Part shown: piece by piece, positions 29,685 to 38,584 of the stretch
How the letters are laid out: the number at the start of each line of letters is the position of its first letter
Numbering within the stretch: position 1 is the first letter of the stretch
Origin: Geomonas agri
GTDB taxonomy: Bacteria > Desulfobacterota > Desulfuromonadia > Geobacterales > Geobacteraceae
Direction of reading: 5' to 3'
Assembly: GCF_020179605.1 (NCBI RefSeq)
Contig: NZ_JAINZO010000002.1
Location: 1,426,001 to 1,490,000 of the forward strand
DNA: 64,000 bases
Translations under genes and position numbers: made by a program
Notes under the pieces: model-generated
Seen by the model: only the letters and a program-made list of their open reading frames with translations
Told to the model about the DNA's origin: nothing
The model's database searches: none

Positions 29685-32423
29685 ATGCCTTGGATAATCA
29701 TTGCCGCGATAGCGACTGCCAGTTCGGTGACGATACTGGCGCTTGTTAATGTCTACCTCTACTCCCGCTACAAAGAGCCCTTCATGAAACTGTGGGCGGT
29801 GGCATGGAGCATCCTCATCAGCAGGTACATCTTCCTGATCCTTTCGGTCCTTTGGCCTGACTGCCTGGTCTGCAAGCAAATCAACTACCTCTGTATCATC
29901 GCCAGTGCCGTCATCCTCCTGGCCGGCACCAGGAATTTCATCGGCCGCCCCGTCGCGCACGGGTTCACCATCACCGGCGCCGCTATAGCCCTGTGGACAG
30001 TCGGCGTCCTGTCGTCGGGGTTGCCGGTAATTTACGCCATCGTTCCCATCTTCGCCTTCCTCGCCTTTACCTACATCCGCATCGGCATCGACGTGTTGAA
30101 GCAGGCTGAACCGGGGGAGATCGCCAGCCGCGTGGTGGGCTGGCTCTTCATCACCTGGGGTATTCACCAGGCCGATTACCCGCTGCTGCGCCCCATAGAG
30201 TGGTTCGCGCCTTGGGGCTTTCTCTTTGGCAGCATCGTGGCCACCAGCATCGCCATCGGGATGATCCTCATTTATTTCGAGAGAACGCAGCGGGGGCTGC
30301 AGGAAAAAGAGACCCGGCACCTGAACCTGATCGAGTCGTCGCACAACTGGATCTGGGAGGTCGATGCCAACGCCCGTTACACCTTTGTCAGCCCCCAAGT
30401 AAAGGAGCTGCTCGGCTATGCGCCGGAGGAGGTGATCGGGAAGACCCCTTTCGACCTGATGCCGGAGGGGGAGGCTGCCCGCATCGGGGCCATCTTCGCC
30501 GGGATCAGCGCGAAGCGGGAGCCCTTTCACCGGCTGGAGAACACCAATCGGCACAGGGACGGGCGCCTGGTGGTCCTGGAGACCAGCGGCGTCCCGTACT
30601 TCGACGGCCAAGGCAATTTTCTTGGGTACCGTGGCATGGACCAGGACATAACGGAACGCAAGCAGGCGGAGACGCGCCGGGAGGTGAGCAGGGAGGTGCT
30701 GCAGGTCCTGAACGAACCCGGAGACCTCAAGGAGTCAGTGCAAGGGATCATCGAGTTGCTTAGGGTGAAGCTGGATTTTGCCGCGGTGGGGATTCGTCTG
30801 CAGGAGGGGGAGGATTATCCGTACTGGGCCCAGTCGGGATTCCCGCAGGCGATGCTTGTGCAGGAAAATGCCCTTGTGGAGCGTTCCGCGGATGGCGGTG
30901 TCTGCAGGGACCAGGACGGCAAGGTTCGGCTGGAATGCACCTGCGGCCTGGTGATCTCCGGGCGGGTGCCTCTGGGGCATCCTAACGTCACCCCGGGGGG
31001 AAGCTTCTGGACCAACGACTCGTTTCAGCTGCTGGATCTCCCCCGCGATCAGGATCCGCGCCACAACCCGCGCAACGTCTGCATGCACCGCGACTACGCG
31101 TCCATTGCGCTGCTCCCGATCCGCTACAAGGATAAGATCGTGGGGCTGATCCAGTGCAACGATCATCGCAAGGAACGCTTCACCCCGGAGTCGCTGCAGC
31201 ACCTGGAAGGGATCGCGGCCTACGTCGGCGCGGCGCTGATGCGCAAGTGGTCCGAGGAGGAGCGGGTCACCCTCGAGAACCAGCTGCAACAGGCCCAGCG
31301 GATGGAATCGATAGGGCGGCTGGCGGGGGGCGTAGCGCATGACTTCAACAACATGCTGGGGGTCATTATCGGCCATGCCGGCCTGGCGCTGATGGACACC
31401 ACCCCCGCGGACCCGATCCAGGTTCATCTGCAGGAGATCAGCAAGGCGGCGGAGCGCTCAGCCGATCTCACTCGCCAGTTGCTGGCCTTTGCCCGCAAGC
31501 AGGCCATCAAGCCCCAGGTGCTGGACCTGAACGAGACCATCAGCGGCATGTTGAAGATGTTGCAGCGGTTGATCGGGGAGGAGATTCACCTCTGCTGGCA
31601 GCCGGGGAGCAGGATCTGGCCGGTAAAGATGGACCGCTCACAGATCGACCAGATCATGGCCAACCTCTGCGTAAATGCCCGCGATGCCATTGTCAACGTC
31701 GGCACCATCACCATAAAGACCGGCACCGTCACTATCGACGAGACCTACCGGTTGCCCCATCACCAGGCCGTCCCGGGGGAGTACGTCTGGATCTCGGTCA
31801 GCGACGACGGCGAGGGGATGGACGGGGAAACGCTGGGGCACATCTTTGAGCCCTTCTTCACCACTAAGGGGATCGGTGCCGGGACCGGACTTGGCCTGGC
31901 CACCATCTACGGCATCGTCACCCAGAACCACGGCTTCATCGAGGTCACCAGCGAGCCGGGACAGGGGGCGACCTTCACCATCCATATCCCGAGGTACGTA
32001 GGTGCCGACTGTGCCGGGGAACTGCAAGGACAGGCGTCGGAACCGCCGCGCGGCCAGGAAACGGTCCTGCTGGTGGAGGATGAACCGGCGATACTACAGA
32101 TGACAACCATGCTCTTGAAGAACCTGGGGTACGCGGTCCTGACGGCGGGGTCACCGAACGAGGCGATCCGGATCGCGGAGCAGCGGCCGGGTGGCATTGA
32201 CTTACTGATGACGGACGTGGTCATGCCCGAGATGAACGGCCGGGAACTGGCTAGCGTGCTGGGCGTTGGACAGCCGCATTTGAAGTGCCTGTTCATGTCC
32301 GGATATACCGCCGACATCATCGCCCACCACGGGGTCATCGACGACGGGTTGTACTTCATCCAGAAGCCTTTCTCACTCCCGGTGCTGGCAGTAAAACTGC
32401 GCGAGGTGCTGGAACAGGTTTGA
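29685..32423 (+). CDS. Membrane hybrid histidine kinase: 7TM-PAS-GAF-HisKA-HATPase-receiver
   Basis: A 912-aa sensor. Residues ~1-205 contain about seven hydrophobic helices, so the input is probably within the membrane. A PAS domain follows (~212-330: HNWIWEVDANARYTFVSPQVKELLGY), then a GAF domain (~340-525, rich in Cys and His). The H box GGVAHDFNNMLGV has His 552. The ATPase motifs are ANLCVNARDAI, DDGEGMD and GTGLGLATIYGI. The C-terminal receiver has Asp 844 (LLMTDVVMPEMNG). The nearest downstream gene is a TSUP permease. No dedicated response regulator is adjacent. Confidence 0.93.
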   Translation: MPWIIIAAIATASSVTILALVNVYLYSRYKEPFMKLWAVAWSILISRYIFLILSVLWPDCLVCKQINYLCIIASAVILLAGTRNFIGRPVAHGFTITGAAIALWTVGVLSSGLPVIYAIVPIFAFLAFTYIRIGIDVLKQAEPGEIASRVVGWLFITWGIHQADYPLLRPIEWFAPWGFLFGSIVATSIAIGMILIYFERTQRGLQEKETRHLNLIESSHNWIWEVDANARYTFVSPQVKELLGYAPEEVIGKTPFDLMPEGEAARIGAIFAGISAKREPFHRLENTNRHRDGRLVVLETSGVPYFDGQGNFLGYRGMDQDITERKQAETRREVSREVLQVLNEPGDLKESVQGIIELLRVKLDFAAVGIRLQEGEDYPYWAQSGFPQAMLVQENALVERSADGGVCRDQDGKVRLECTCGLVISGRVPLGHPNVTPGGSFWTNDSFQLLDLPRDQDPRHNPRNVCMHRDYASIALLPIRYKDKIVGLIQCNDHRKERFTPESLQHLEGIAAYVGAALMRKWSEEERVTLENQLQQAQRMESIGRLAGGVAHDFNNMLGVIIGHAGLALMDTTPADPIQVHLQEISKAAERSADLTRQLLAFARKQAIKPQVLDLNETISGMLKMLQRLIGEEIHLCWQPGSRIWPVKMDRSQIDQIMANLCVNARDAIVNVGTITIKTGTVTIDETYRLPHHQAVPGEYVWISVSDDGEGMDGETLGHIFEPFFTTKGIGAGTGLGLATIYGIVTQNHGFIEVTSEPGQGATFTIHIPRYVGADCAGELQGQASEPPRGQETVLLVEDEPAILQMTTMLLKNLGYAVLTAGSPNEAIRIAEQRPGGIDLLMTDVVMPEMNGRELASVLGVGQPHLKCLFMSGYTADIIAHHGVIDDGLYFIQKPFSLPVLAVKLREVLEQV

Positions 32424-32475
32424 CTGGAACGTAGAGGGACCGCATCTGTGGGTGCATCGACGCGGTTGGGGTGAG

Positions 32476-33213
32476 ATGGATTTCTTGATCGTACTGCCGG
32501 TTGCTTTTCTCGCTTCGCTGCTCAGCGCCATGAGTGGCGCGGGCTCGGCCATGCTCACCACGCCGGTATGGCTGGCGCTCGGGTTCCCGCTGCCGGTGGC
32601 GATCGCTTCTAACCAGCTGAACGGGGCGGCCTGGACGCTGCTCGCCGCCCGCAACTACCTCAAGGGGCGCCGGGTCGACTGGGTGCTGATAAGGGCGATG
32701 ATCCTGTGCGGACTGGCCGGTGCCTACGCGGGGACCACGATTGTGCGGGGCGTCGACCCCCGCCTGCTGCAACGCGTCATCGGCGTCATCATCCTGTCCC
32801 TGGTGGTCGTGGTGGCGCTGAACCCTTCCCTGGGACGGGACGAGAGCGAGCCTGTGCTCTCGCGATTCGTCACGGCCTTGCTCGCCTTTCCCCTAGGCGT
32901 CTACGAATCCTTCTTCGGCTCCGGCAATGGACTCTTCACTTCGCTGCTCCTCGCCAAGGGGCGCGGTCAGACCCTGGTGGTCTCGCTGGGGTGCTACTAC
33001 CAGATCGCCTTCTTTTGGAACTGTTTTGCTGTTGCCATCTACAGTGCTGCCGGACTGGCCGATGCCCGGCTCATGATACCTTCCACGGTCGGTTCGGTGG
33101 CGGGCGCCTACCTCGGATCAAGGATCGGTCGGCACAAGGGGCACGACTGGGTGCGCGGGCTGTTCGTGCTCCTGGGGGGCGTCCTGGGCCTCAAACTGGT
33201 GCTTGGGTTGTAG
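32476..33213 (+). CDS. TSUP (TauE/SafE) family permease
   Basis: A 245-aa membrane protein from ATG 32476; GTG 32452 is a weaker start. About eight hydrophobic segments in two repeats. Family marks are the N-terminal FLASLLSAMSGAGSAMLTTPVWLALGFP, NQLNGAAWTLLAARNYLKGRRVDW and the repeat-two YESFFGSGNGLFTSLLLAKGRG. The family exports sulfite, sulfoacetate or other organosulfur anions. The DOPA-dioxygenase gene is convergent, 18 bases away. Substrate unknown. Confidence 0.9.
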   Translation: MDFLIVLPVAFLASLLSAMSGAGSAMLTTPVWLALGFPLPVAIASNQLNGAAWTLLAARNYLKGRRVDWVLIRAMILCGLAGAYAGTTIVRGVDPRLLQRVIGVIILSLVVVVALNPSLGRDESEPVLSRFVTALLAFPLGVYESFFGSGNGLFTSLLLAKGRGQTLVVSLGCYYQIAFFWNCFAVAIYSAAGLADARLMIPSTVGSVAGAYLGSRIGRHKGHDWVRGLFVLLGGVLGLKLVLGL

Positions 33214-33231
33214 TCGGGGGGGGCTTGGCGG

Positions 33232-34011
33232 CTAGCCGACCCGGACCGCCAGCATGGAGATGGAGCCGCCGTCGATTCCCTGCACCGGGAAGGTGATCTG
33301 CTCCTCCCCCTGTCTGGTCGCCAGCACGTACAGAAGCGGCAGGTAATGGTCCGGCGTGGGGATCGAGAGCCGGGCATCCTCGCCCAGCGTCTCGTACGCC
33401 ACTAGGGGAGCGTGATCCCCGGCCAGCATCAACTCCCTCGCCCTCGCTTCGAAGCGCACCGCCCACTGGTAGGGCTCGGCAAGGTGTTTCCCCCAAGCAT
33501 AGCTGTGCAGGTTGTGCACGAGGTTGCCGCTGCCGACGATGAGGATCCCCTCCTCGCGCAGCGAGGCGAGCTTCCTGCCCAGGTCGTAGTGGAACTGCGC
33601 CGGTTGCGTCTCGTCGATGCTCAGCTGCAGCACCGGTATGTCTGCCTCGGGATAGAGGTGGCACAAAACGGCCCAGGTGCCGTGGTCGAGACCCCAGCTG
33701 TCATCCCCCTGCACCTCCAGCGGAGAGAGCAGGCGCTGCAGCCGGCGGGCAAGGTCCGGAGCGCCCGGAGCGGGATAGCTCATCCGGTACAGTTCCGGCG
33801 GGAATCCGCCGAAGTCGTGGATGGTGCGGGGGCTTTCGTTGACGGTAACCGCGGTGCCAGGGCGGTACCAGTGGGCGGAAACGCAGACGATCGCCTTCGG
33901 GCGCGGTATGGTTTGCCCTAAGCGGCGCCACCCTTCGGTGTAGTCGTTGTGGGCCAGCGCGTTCATCGGGTTGCCATGGCCCAGAAAGAGTGCAGGCATT
34001 GTTGAGGGCAT
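33232..34011 (-). CDS. ygiD: Class III extradiol ring-cleavage dioxygenase, 4,5-DOPA dioxygenase family
   Basis: A 259-aa LigB-type enzyme. The metal-site histidines are visible in FLGHGNPMNA, CVSAHWYRPG and LDHGTWAVLCHLYP; the C-terminal HDFGGFPPELYRMSYPAPG block is standard. YgiD/DODA enzymes open catechol rings such as L-DOPA using Zn or Fe(II) in the cytoplasm. In E. coli the homologue is dispensable and its natural substrate is uncertain. GAAAGGAG stands ahead of the ATG at 34011. The gene is alone on the minus strand. Confidence 0.9.
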   Translation of the reverse strand: MPSTMPALFLGHGNPMNALAHNDYTEGWRRLGQTIPRPKAIVCVSAHWYRPGTAVTVNESPRTIHDFGGFPPELYRMSYPAPGAPDLARRLQRLLSPLEVQGDDSWGLDHGTWAVLCHLYPEADIPVLQLSIDETQPAQFHYDLGRKLASLREEGILIVGSGNLVHNLHSYAWGKHLAEPYQWAVRFEARARELMLAGDHAPLVAYETLGEDARLSIPTPDHYLPLLYVLATRQGEEQITFPVQGIDGGSISMLAVRVG

Positions 34012-34419
34012 GTCAGGCTCCTTTCCTCTAAAGAGATCCTATAGTTGTACCCGCTTCTGCGCCGTGGTGCAATAGCTGCGGCGTAGCCCCCGTCTTCGCA
34101 GCCCTCTCTTGCAAAACAGCTCAAAAAGGGGCGCCTGAACTGCGTACGCGTTGTGGAGATATATAGCGGCGAGGACACCATCAACGCCAAGGCCGGCTTT
34201 GTCGCAGCCGCCAGCTTCTCGGCCAACCTTGAGGGGCGGACTGCTAGTCACTGGCTGCCGCGGTGTTATCTGAAGCGGCACGCTTGCCGGCAATGATGGA
34301 GGTTGTGCAGCTAAAGTCCCGATTCACCGAAGTTTGTGACCTCGGTCACCCCTGAATGGTGCCTGTTAGGGTATGGTTACTCCACGTTTGCCATCCTATA
34401 CTCAGGAGTCCGTATCTGC
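34012..34419. other. Intergenic region with a possible gene remnant
   Basis: 408 bases between divergent genes. On the plus strand a stretch from about 34153 to 34296 is open and coding-like in composition; it reads VEIYSGEDTINAKAGF and onward, but no proper start or domain is present. It may be a decayed or truncated gene. No RNA or promoter was recognised apart from an AGGAG site of the next gene. Confidence 0.3.
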
Positions 34420-35028
34420 ATGATGCACCGCCTCATAGCTGGCGCAGGGATCACCCTGCTCTTTCTGGTCTGCTCCGCCCCCCTGTTTGCTTCAGATACG
34501 GCTTCCTGCGAACTGAAGGTGAGAGAAGGTTACCGCTTTTATGACATAAGTGGGAAAACCCTCGACGATCTGGTACACGAGATCACTCTCAATGGAACCA
34601 AGTGGAACGATGGCAAAGTGTACTCCGCCATGACCAACTGGGATATTCACTACAAGTATGACGTCGCCTGCCAAAATGGCCGTTACTCTGTCAAATCCGC
34701 AGCCACCCGCGTGGACATCGTGTACAACATGCCCCGTCTCAATCTTGCCACCTGTGCCCCGGAACTGGTCGGTATCTGGAACAACTACCTGACCCACCTG
34801 CAGGGACACGAGTTCGGCCACAAGGACTTGGCGGTGAAGGCCGCCTCGGAGGTGAACGAGATGTTCGGCACGCTCCCCAGTTTCTCCAGCGAAGAGGAAC
34901 TAGCCGCGGAGATCACCAGGCGCACCGAAGAGAAGTTCAAGCAGTTGAAGGAGATCCAGGTCGCGTATGACCACGATACCAGGCATGGCGAAACCCAGGG
35001 TGCCGTGCTGGTGGCGGGATCGCACTAA
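34420..35028 (+). CDS. DUF922 zinc-protease-like exported protein
   Basis: A 202-aa protein from ATG 34420 (ATG 34423 also possible), with AGGAG eleven bases before. A signal peptide covers the first ~25 residues (ending PLFAS). The mature part shows RFYDISGKTLDDLVHEI and, near residue 132, HLQGHEFGHKDLA, an HExxH zinc motif placed as in DUF922 secreted metalloproteases. The helix after it (AVKAASEVNEMF) completes the site. Substrate unknown. The gene is convergent with the Gly-rich repeat protein gene. Confidence 0.85.
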   Translation: MMHRLIAGAGITLLFLVCSAPLFASDTASCELKVREGYRFYDISGKTLDDLVHEITLNGTKWNDGKVYSAMTNWDIHYKYDVACQNGRYSVKSAATRVDIVYNMPRLNLATCAPELVGIWNNYLTHLQGHEFGHKDLAVKAASEVNEMFGTLPSFSSEEELAAEITRRTEEKFKQLKEIQVAYDHDTRHGETQGAVLVAGSH

Positions 35029-35046
35029 AAAGGGGCTACAGGCCCC
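35027..35046 (-). terminator. Rho-independent terminator of the Gly-rich gene
   Basis: On the minus strand GGGGC-CTGTA-GCCCC is followed by TTTTT. It lies 44 bases after the stop of the Gly/Thr-rich protein gene and overlaps the last codon of the convergent DUF922 gene. Confidence 0.65.
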
Positions 35047-35089
35047 GCCCGTAACCCCTTTCCTGCCTTACCTCTCTGCTGTTTCTGTC

Positions 35090-36124
35090 TTACCTGCCAC
35101 TACCGCCGGTCCCCGTACCGGTGCCGCCAGTGCCGGTACCCGTGGTGCCACCCGTACCGGTGCCCATACCGCCAGTACCCATAGAGCCGGTACCCATAGA
35201 GCCGGTGCCGCCAGTCCCCGTAGTGCCTGTACCAGTGGTGCCGGTACCCATGTTACCTGTTCCCATGGAACCTGTGCCGGTAGTGCCGCCGGTCCCCTGG
35301 TTATAGTAGCTGCCGCCGGTTCCTTGGTTCATGGTGCCGCCGGTGCCGCGATCCATGGTGCCGCCGCTGCCCCTGGTTCCTTGGTCATAGTAGCTGCCGC
35401 CGGTTCCCTGGTTCAGGGAGCCACCCGTGCCGGTGCCGTAGTAGCTGCCGCCGGTGCCCTGGTTGTAACTGCCACCCTGGTTATAACCACTGCCACCCTG
35501 GTTGTAGGTGCCGGTACCCGGGTTCAGGGTGCCTCCCGCGCCAGTGCCGCTGGTCCCCTGGTTGTAGTAGCTACCGCCGGTGCCCTCGTTCACGTAACCG
35601 CCGGCTCCTGTGCCCGTGACACCCTGGTTATAGCCCCTGTCCAGGGTGCCACCCATACCGCTGCCGGTGCCGGTGCCGTAATAGCTGCCGCCACTGCCCT
35701 GGTTGTAGGAACCACCCTGGTAGGATCCGCCTTGGTTATAGGTGCCTGTGCCTCTTTGGTCTAAGCTGCTGCCGGTACTGCCGCCCACCGTTCCGCCTGC
35801 ACCGGTGCCCATGCCGCTACCCGATTCCGGTCCCAACCGCTCGACGGTGAAGTCCGGCCGTACCGTGGTCCTGGCCCCTGTTCCGCTGGGGAGTGTGGTG
35901 CTGTAGCCCTGTATGCTGCCACCGCCGGAGGAACCGGAGACCGTGCCGCTCCTGTGGGAGGTTTTTTTATGGTGGGTCATTCCGGCTTTATGTGTTGCCC
36001 CGGATTTGTGCGTCATCTTGTTGCACTGGGACCTTGAACCGGCAGCATAGCTCGTGCCTGTGGTCATGCCCATCATGCCCATCACGGCGATTGTGGTGAA
36101 TAGCAACCTTCTCACTGTTCTCAT
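35090..36124 (-). CDS. Secreted Gly/Thr/Tyr-rich repeat protein
   Basis: A 344-aa protein with GGAGGT before ATG 36124. A signal peptide (ending TSYAA, about residue 28) is followed by a short Cys/His/Lys-rich segment (KMTHKSGATHKAGMTHHKK). The remaining ~240 residues are tandem, imperfect repeats of about 12-20 residues built around NQGTGGSYYNQGTGG, later simplifying to TGTGG/MGTGS. It is almost certainly disordered or a fibrous surface protein. No enzyme motif. The DNA of the repeat is GGTACCGG-rich and may vary in copy number. Confidence 0.8.
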   Translation of the reverse strand: MRTVRRLLFTTIAVMGMMGMTTGTSYAAGSRSQCNKMTHKSGATHKAGMTHHKKTSHRSGTVSGSSGGGSIQGYSTTLPSGTGARTTVRPDFTVERLGPESGSGMGTGAGGTVGGSTGSSLDQRGTGTYNQGGSYQGGSYNQGSGGSYYGTGTGSGMGGTLDRGYNQGVTGTGAGGYVNEGTGGSYYNQGTSGTGAGGTLNPGTGTYNQGGSGYNQGGSYNQGTGGSYYGTGTGGSLNQGTGGSYYDQGTRGSGGTMDRGTGGTMNQGTGGSYYNQGTGGTTGTGSMGTGNMGTGTTGTGTTGTGGTGSMGTGSMGTGGMGTGTGGTTGTGTGGTGTGTGGSGR

Positions 36125-36695
36125 AATTGGACCTCCGTTCCCGGTCCGATGCGACCGGGAGCACCGCCTGCGTCATTTGCAGAAAGGCCTTTATGGTCCT
36201 TGCGGTGCCACGTCTGGGGTTGTATACAAACCGTTGCTGCTGATCTCAACTTACCATAAGGTATTAAAAAAAGCCAATCTTGTCTTGGCGGCGCGGCGGC
36301 TGTAATGCCCTGTATTAGCTGGATATTGGAAATAGCAGGATGCTTGGCGCCGGTGCGGCGGTTTGTTGCGCTGCACAAAAAACAGGCACGGCGGGCTCGT
36401 GAGGGAAATGGGGCCGGCAGGACATGCACCGGCGCGCTCAAGGGGGGATACCGATCAGAGTTCGACGAGGTAATCGGCCTCGCTGGTGGTCGAGTTGCTG
36501 CTGTTCAGGTAGGGGGGCTCAGGGAGTATGACGATGGGGGCGGGGCCGCTGCCGAGGCGCTGCAACTGGTCCGGTATGGGGTGTTGTTTGATTGGCGACG
36601 GCTAATTGTGTCGGGTGCCAGGCAGGCGACAACCGGTGAGGGCTGTTTTTGAGAGAAGGCCGGTGTAGTGGAAGGATGGACGCGAGAAGGGGCTA
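36125..36695. other. 571-base gene-poor region with one possible gene fragment
   Basis: No intact gene supported. Plus-strand frames here are short and poor in coding character. On the minus strand a 48-codon fragment is listed separately at 36455-36601. The rest holds nothing recognised; an AT-rich patch at 36245-36275 may hold the promoter of the Gly-rich gene. Confidence 0.4.
36455..36601 (-). pseudogene. Possible C-terminal gene fragment
   Basis: A 48-codon open stretch just after an in-frame TAG at 36602-36604 and ending in TGA at 36455. About four in five third codon positions are G or C, as in genes here. It reads a Pro-rich segment, then SSNSTTSEADYLVEL. There is no usable start codon, so it may be the tail of a decayed or truncated gene, or a chance frame. 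Low confidence. Confidence 0.25.
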
Positions 36696-38291
36696 CTACC
36701 CGCTGCCCGCGGCATCACGCAGCTTGCGGAGCATGAAACGCATCTGTTCCCTGTTGTAGGGCTTGGGGAGAAATGCCGCATTGGGATCACTGTCGATGAA
36801 AGGGGAAACTTCTTTTTTGCCGTAGCCGCTGCAGAAGAGGATGGGAAGTGAGGCGGCTTCCCGGCGCAGCTCCTGGTACGCTTCAACACCGTCCATCTCG
36901 GGCATGGTCAGGTCCATCAGGACAACGTCAATATCCCGGGAGTGCTCGCGATAGACCTCCAGCGCCTCACGACCATTGCAGGCCGTGATGACGCTCAGGC
37001 CCAGGCCGTTCAGGAGCACGGTGCCGACCTGGCGCAGTTCCGGTTCGTCGTCAACCAGCAGGACTGTCCCTTCCAGCCGTTCCGGCGATTGCATCGGCAG
37101 TTCGGCGGCTGGGGCAGCGCCCCGATGGGACGACGAGGCGGGGCACGTCGGGAAGAAGATTGTGAACGTGGAGCCTTCCCCAAGGGCGCTGGCAAGTTGC
37201 AGGGCTCCATTGTGGCTTCTGATAATGCCCATGGTGGCGGACATCCCAAGGCCGCGCCCGGTGAACTTGGTGCTGAAGAAAGGGTCAAAAACCCGCTGGC
37301 GGGTCTCCTCACTCATGCCACAACCGTCGTCGCTGACCTCGAGGCAGACGTAGGAGCCCGGGGCGATGGCATTGCCGAACGCGTCGCAGCTTCCATCATC
37401 CGCGGTAACGGTGTGCCCGGCAAGGGAGATGCCGACGGTCCCTTTGTGATCCCCGATGGCCTCCACTGCGTTGACCACCAGGTTCATGATGATCTGCTGT
37501 ACCTGCCCTTGGTCGCCCTTGATCAGCGAGAGGTCCGGCTCCATCAGGTACTTGAAAGACACCTTCTTCTTGAAGGCGGGTTGGAGCATGCTCACCACCT
37601 CGCGCACCTGGGCGTTGAGGTCTATTTCCGTTTGCACTAGGGGGCTTTTGCCCGCGTAGTTGAGCATCTGGCGGCACAGGTCGGCGGCACGGTTCCCCGC
37701 CTGTTCGATCTGCTCCAGGTGCTTATGCACCTCGAAGGGAGAGGCCATGCGAGCCATGGCGCAGTGCCCGAGGATAATGGTCAGGATGTTGTTGAAGTCG
37801 TGGGCGATGCCGCCGGAGAGGACACCGAGGCTTTCCAGCCTCTGGGTTTGCTGCAGGTGCTGTTCCAGGGCGAGCCGGTATTCCTCGGCCTTCTTGCGTT
37901 CGGTGACGTCCCGGGCAACGTGCACGCAGGCAGTGATCTCGCCTAGTTCGTTGTATAAGGGAGAGACAGAGATCTCGAAGAAGCCGCCCAGGTGCCGTTC
38001 TTCCATTTCCACGTGAGGAGCTTCGCCGTCCTGAAGCAGTTTCAGAAAAGGACAGGTGCCGGGGACATCGCCGATCTCGTGGAACAGTTCATAGCACTTG
38101 CGGCCCGGGATCTCGGCGGGGCGCATGCCGAGGCGCTCGGCCATGGCGCGGTTGGCGCGGGTGATGGTGTGTTGGGTGTCGGTGATGAAAATGAGGTCGG
38201 GGACGGCGTCGAAGGTGAGTTCCCATTCCCTTTTGCCGCGGCTGAGTGCTTCGTAGAGAAACTGAGTGGTCAGATCGCCATCTACTGACAT
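36696..38291 (-). CDS. Cytoplasmic hybrid histidine kinase: PAS-HisKA-HATPase-receiver
   Basis: A 531-aa soluble sensor with no membrane helix. One PAS domain (~22-140) contains FDAVPDLIFITDTQHTITRANRAMAERLG. The H box GGIAHDFNNILTI lies near residue 167. ATPase motifs are NLVVNAVEAIGDHKG, DDGCGMS and GRGLGMSATMGI. A C-terminal receiver has DVVLMDLTMPEMDG as the phospho-site. Its start overlaps the stop of a 69-aa frame by 10 bases, and the pair stands behind a GEMM-I riboswitch with attenuator, so expression should answer to a cyclic dinucleotide. Confidence 0.92.
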   Translation of the reverse strand: MSVDGDLTTQFLYEALSRGKREWELTFDAVPDLIFITDTQHTITRANRAMAERLGMRPAEIPGRKCYELFHEIGDVPGTCPFLKLLQDGEAPHVEMEERHLGGFFEISVSPLYNELGEITACVHVARDVTERKKAEEYRLALEQHLQQTQRLESLGVLSGGIAHDFNNILTIILGHCAMARMASPFEVHKHLEQIEQAGNRAADLCRQMLNYAGKSPLVQTEIDLNAQVREVVSMLQPAFKKKVSFKYLMEPDLSLIKGDQGQVQQIIMNLVVNAVEAIGDHKGTVGISLAGHTVTADDGSCDAFGNAIAPGSYVCLEVSDDGCGMSEETRQRVFDPFFSTKFTGRGLGMSATMGIIRSHNGALQLASALGEGSTFTIFFPTCPASSSHRGAAPAAELPMQSPERLEGTVLLVDDEPELRQVGTVLLNGLGLSVITACNGREALEVYREHSRDIDVVLMDLTMPEMDGVEAYQELRREAASLPILFCSGYGKKEVSPFIDSDPNAAFLPKPYNREQMRFMLRKLRDAAGSG

Positions 38292-38491
38292 GCCATCACC
38301 CCCAAATTGGGAAGAAAGCGTTGCTGGAGCGGTCGGCCTTCCCGGGCCCTACACTGCAGGTGCATGCCGGGTTGCAAGGGAATGATAAGGCTGCCGCAGT
38401 CAAGCTCCGGTTTCATGAGGGCTCCCGTGATGTGACGCCTGCCGGAGAGCGGGGGGGATGCCGTGACGGAACCAAGGAGCAAGCGATGCAT
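38282..38491 (-). CDS. Small hypothetical protein, 69 aa, leader of the riboswitch operon
   Basis: CGGAGGA stands 11 bases before ATG 38491, and the stop TAG overlaps the start of the hybrid kinase, suggesting translational coupling. No domain recognised; it begins MHRLLLGSVTASPPLSGRR and has three Cys. An internal start (MKPELDCGSLIIPLQPG) would give a 44-aa product. It could be a real small protein or only a coupling leader for the kinase. Confidence 0.5.
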   Translation of the reverse strand: MHRLLLGSVTASPPLSGRRHITGALMKPELDCGSLIIPLQPGMHLQCRAREGRPLQQRFLPNLGVMACQ

Positions 38492-38537
38492 GGCCTATCT
38501 TTCCTCCGGGTTGCATTCCATCATCTGCACTGGACGC

Positions 38538-38584
38538 AAAAAAGCCGGGGCAGAATATCTGAATGATATTTCGGCAACCCGGCT
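38538..38584 (-). terminator. Attenuator at the end of the GEMM-I riboswitch
   Basis: On the minus strand AGCCGGG (38584-38578), which is part of the aptamer's 3' half, can pair with CCCCGGC (38550-38544) followed by six T. An AATATC/GATATT hairpin lies inside. Aptamer folding and terminator folding compete for the same bases. Confidence 0.75.

Noticed and set aside
34966-35764. Thr/Ala-rich plus-strand frame across the Gly-rich gene
   Set aside because: Antisense translation of a repetitive gene.
36305-36652. 115-codon plus-strand frame
   Set aside because: No ribosome binding site, composition not gene-like, no domain.
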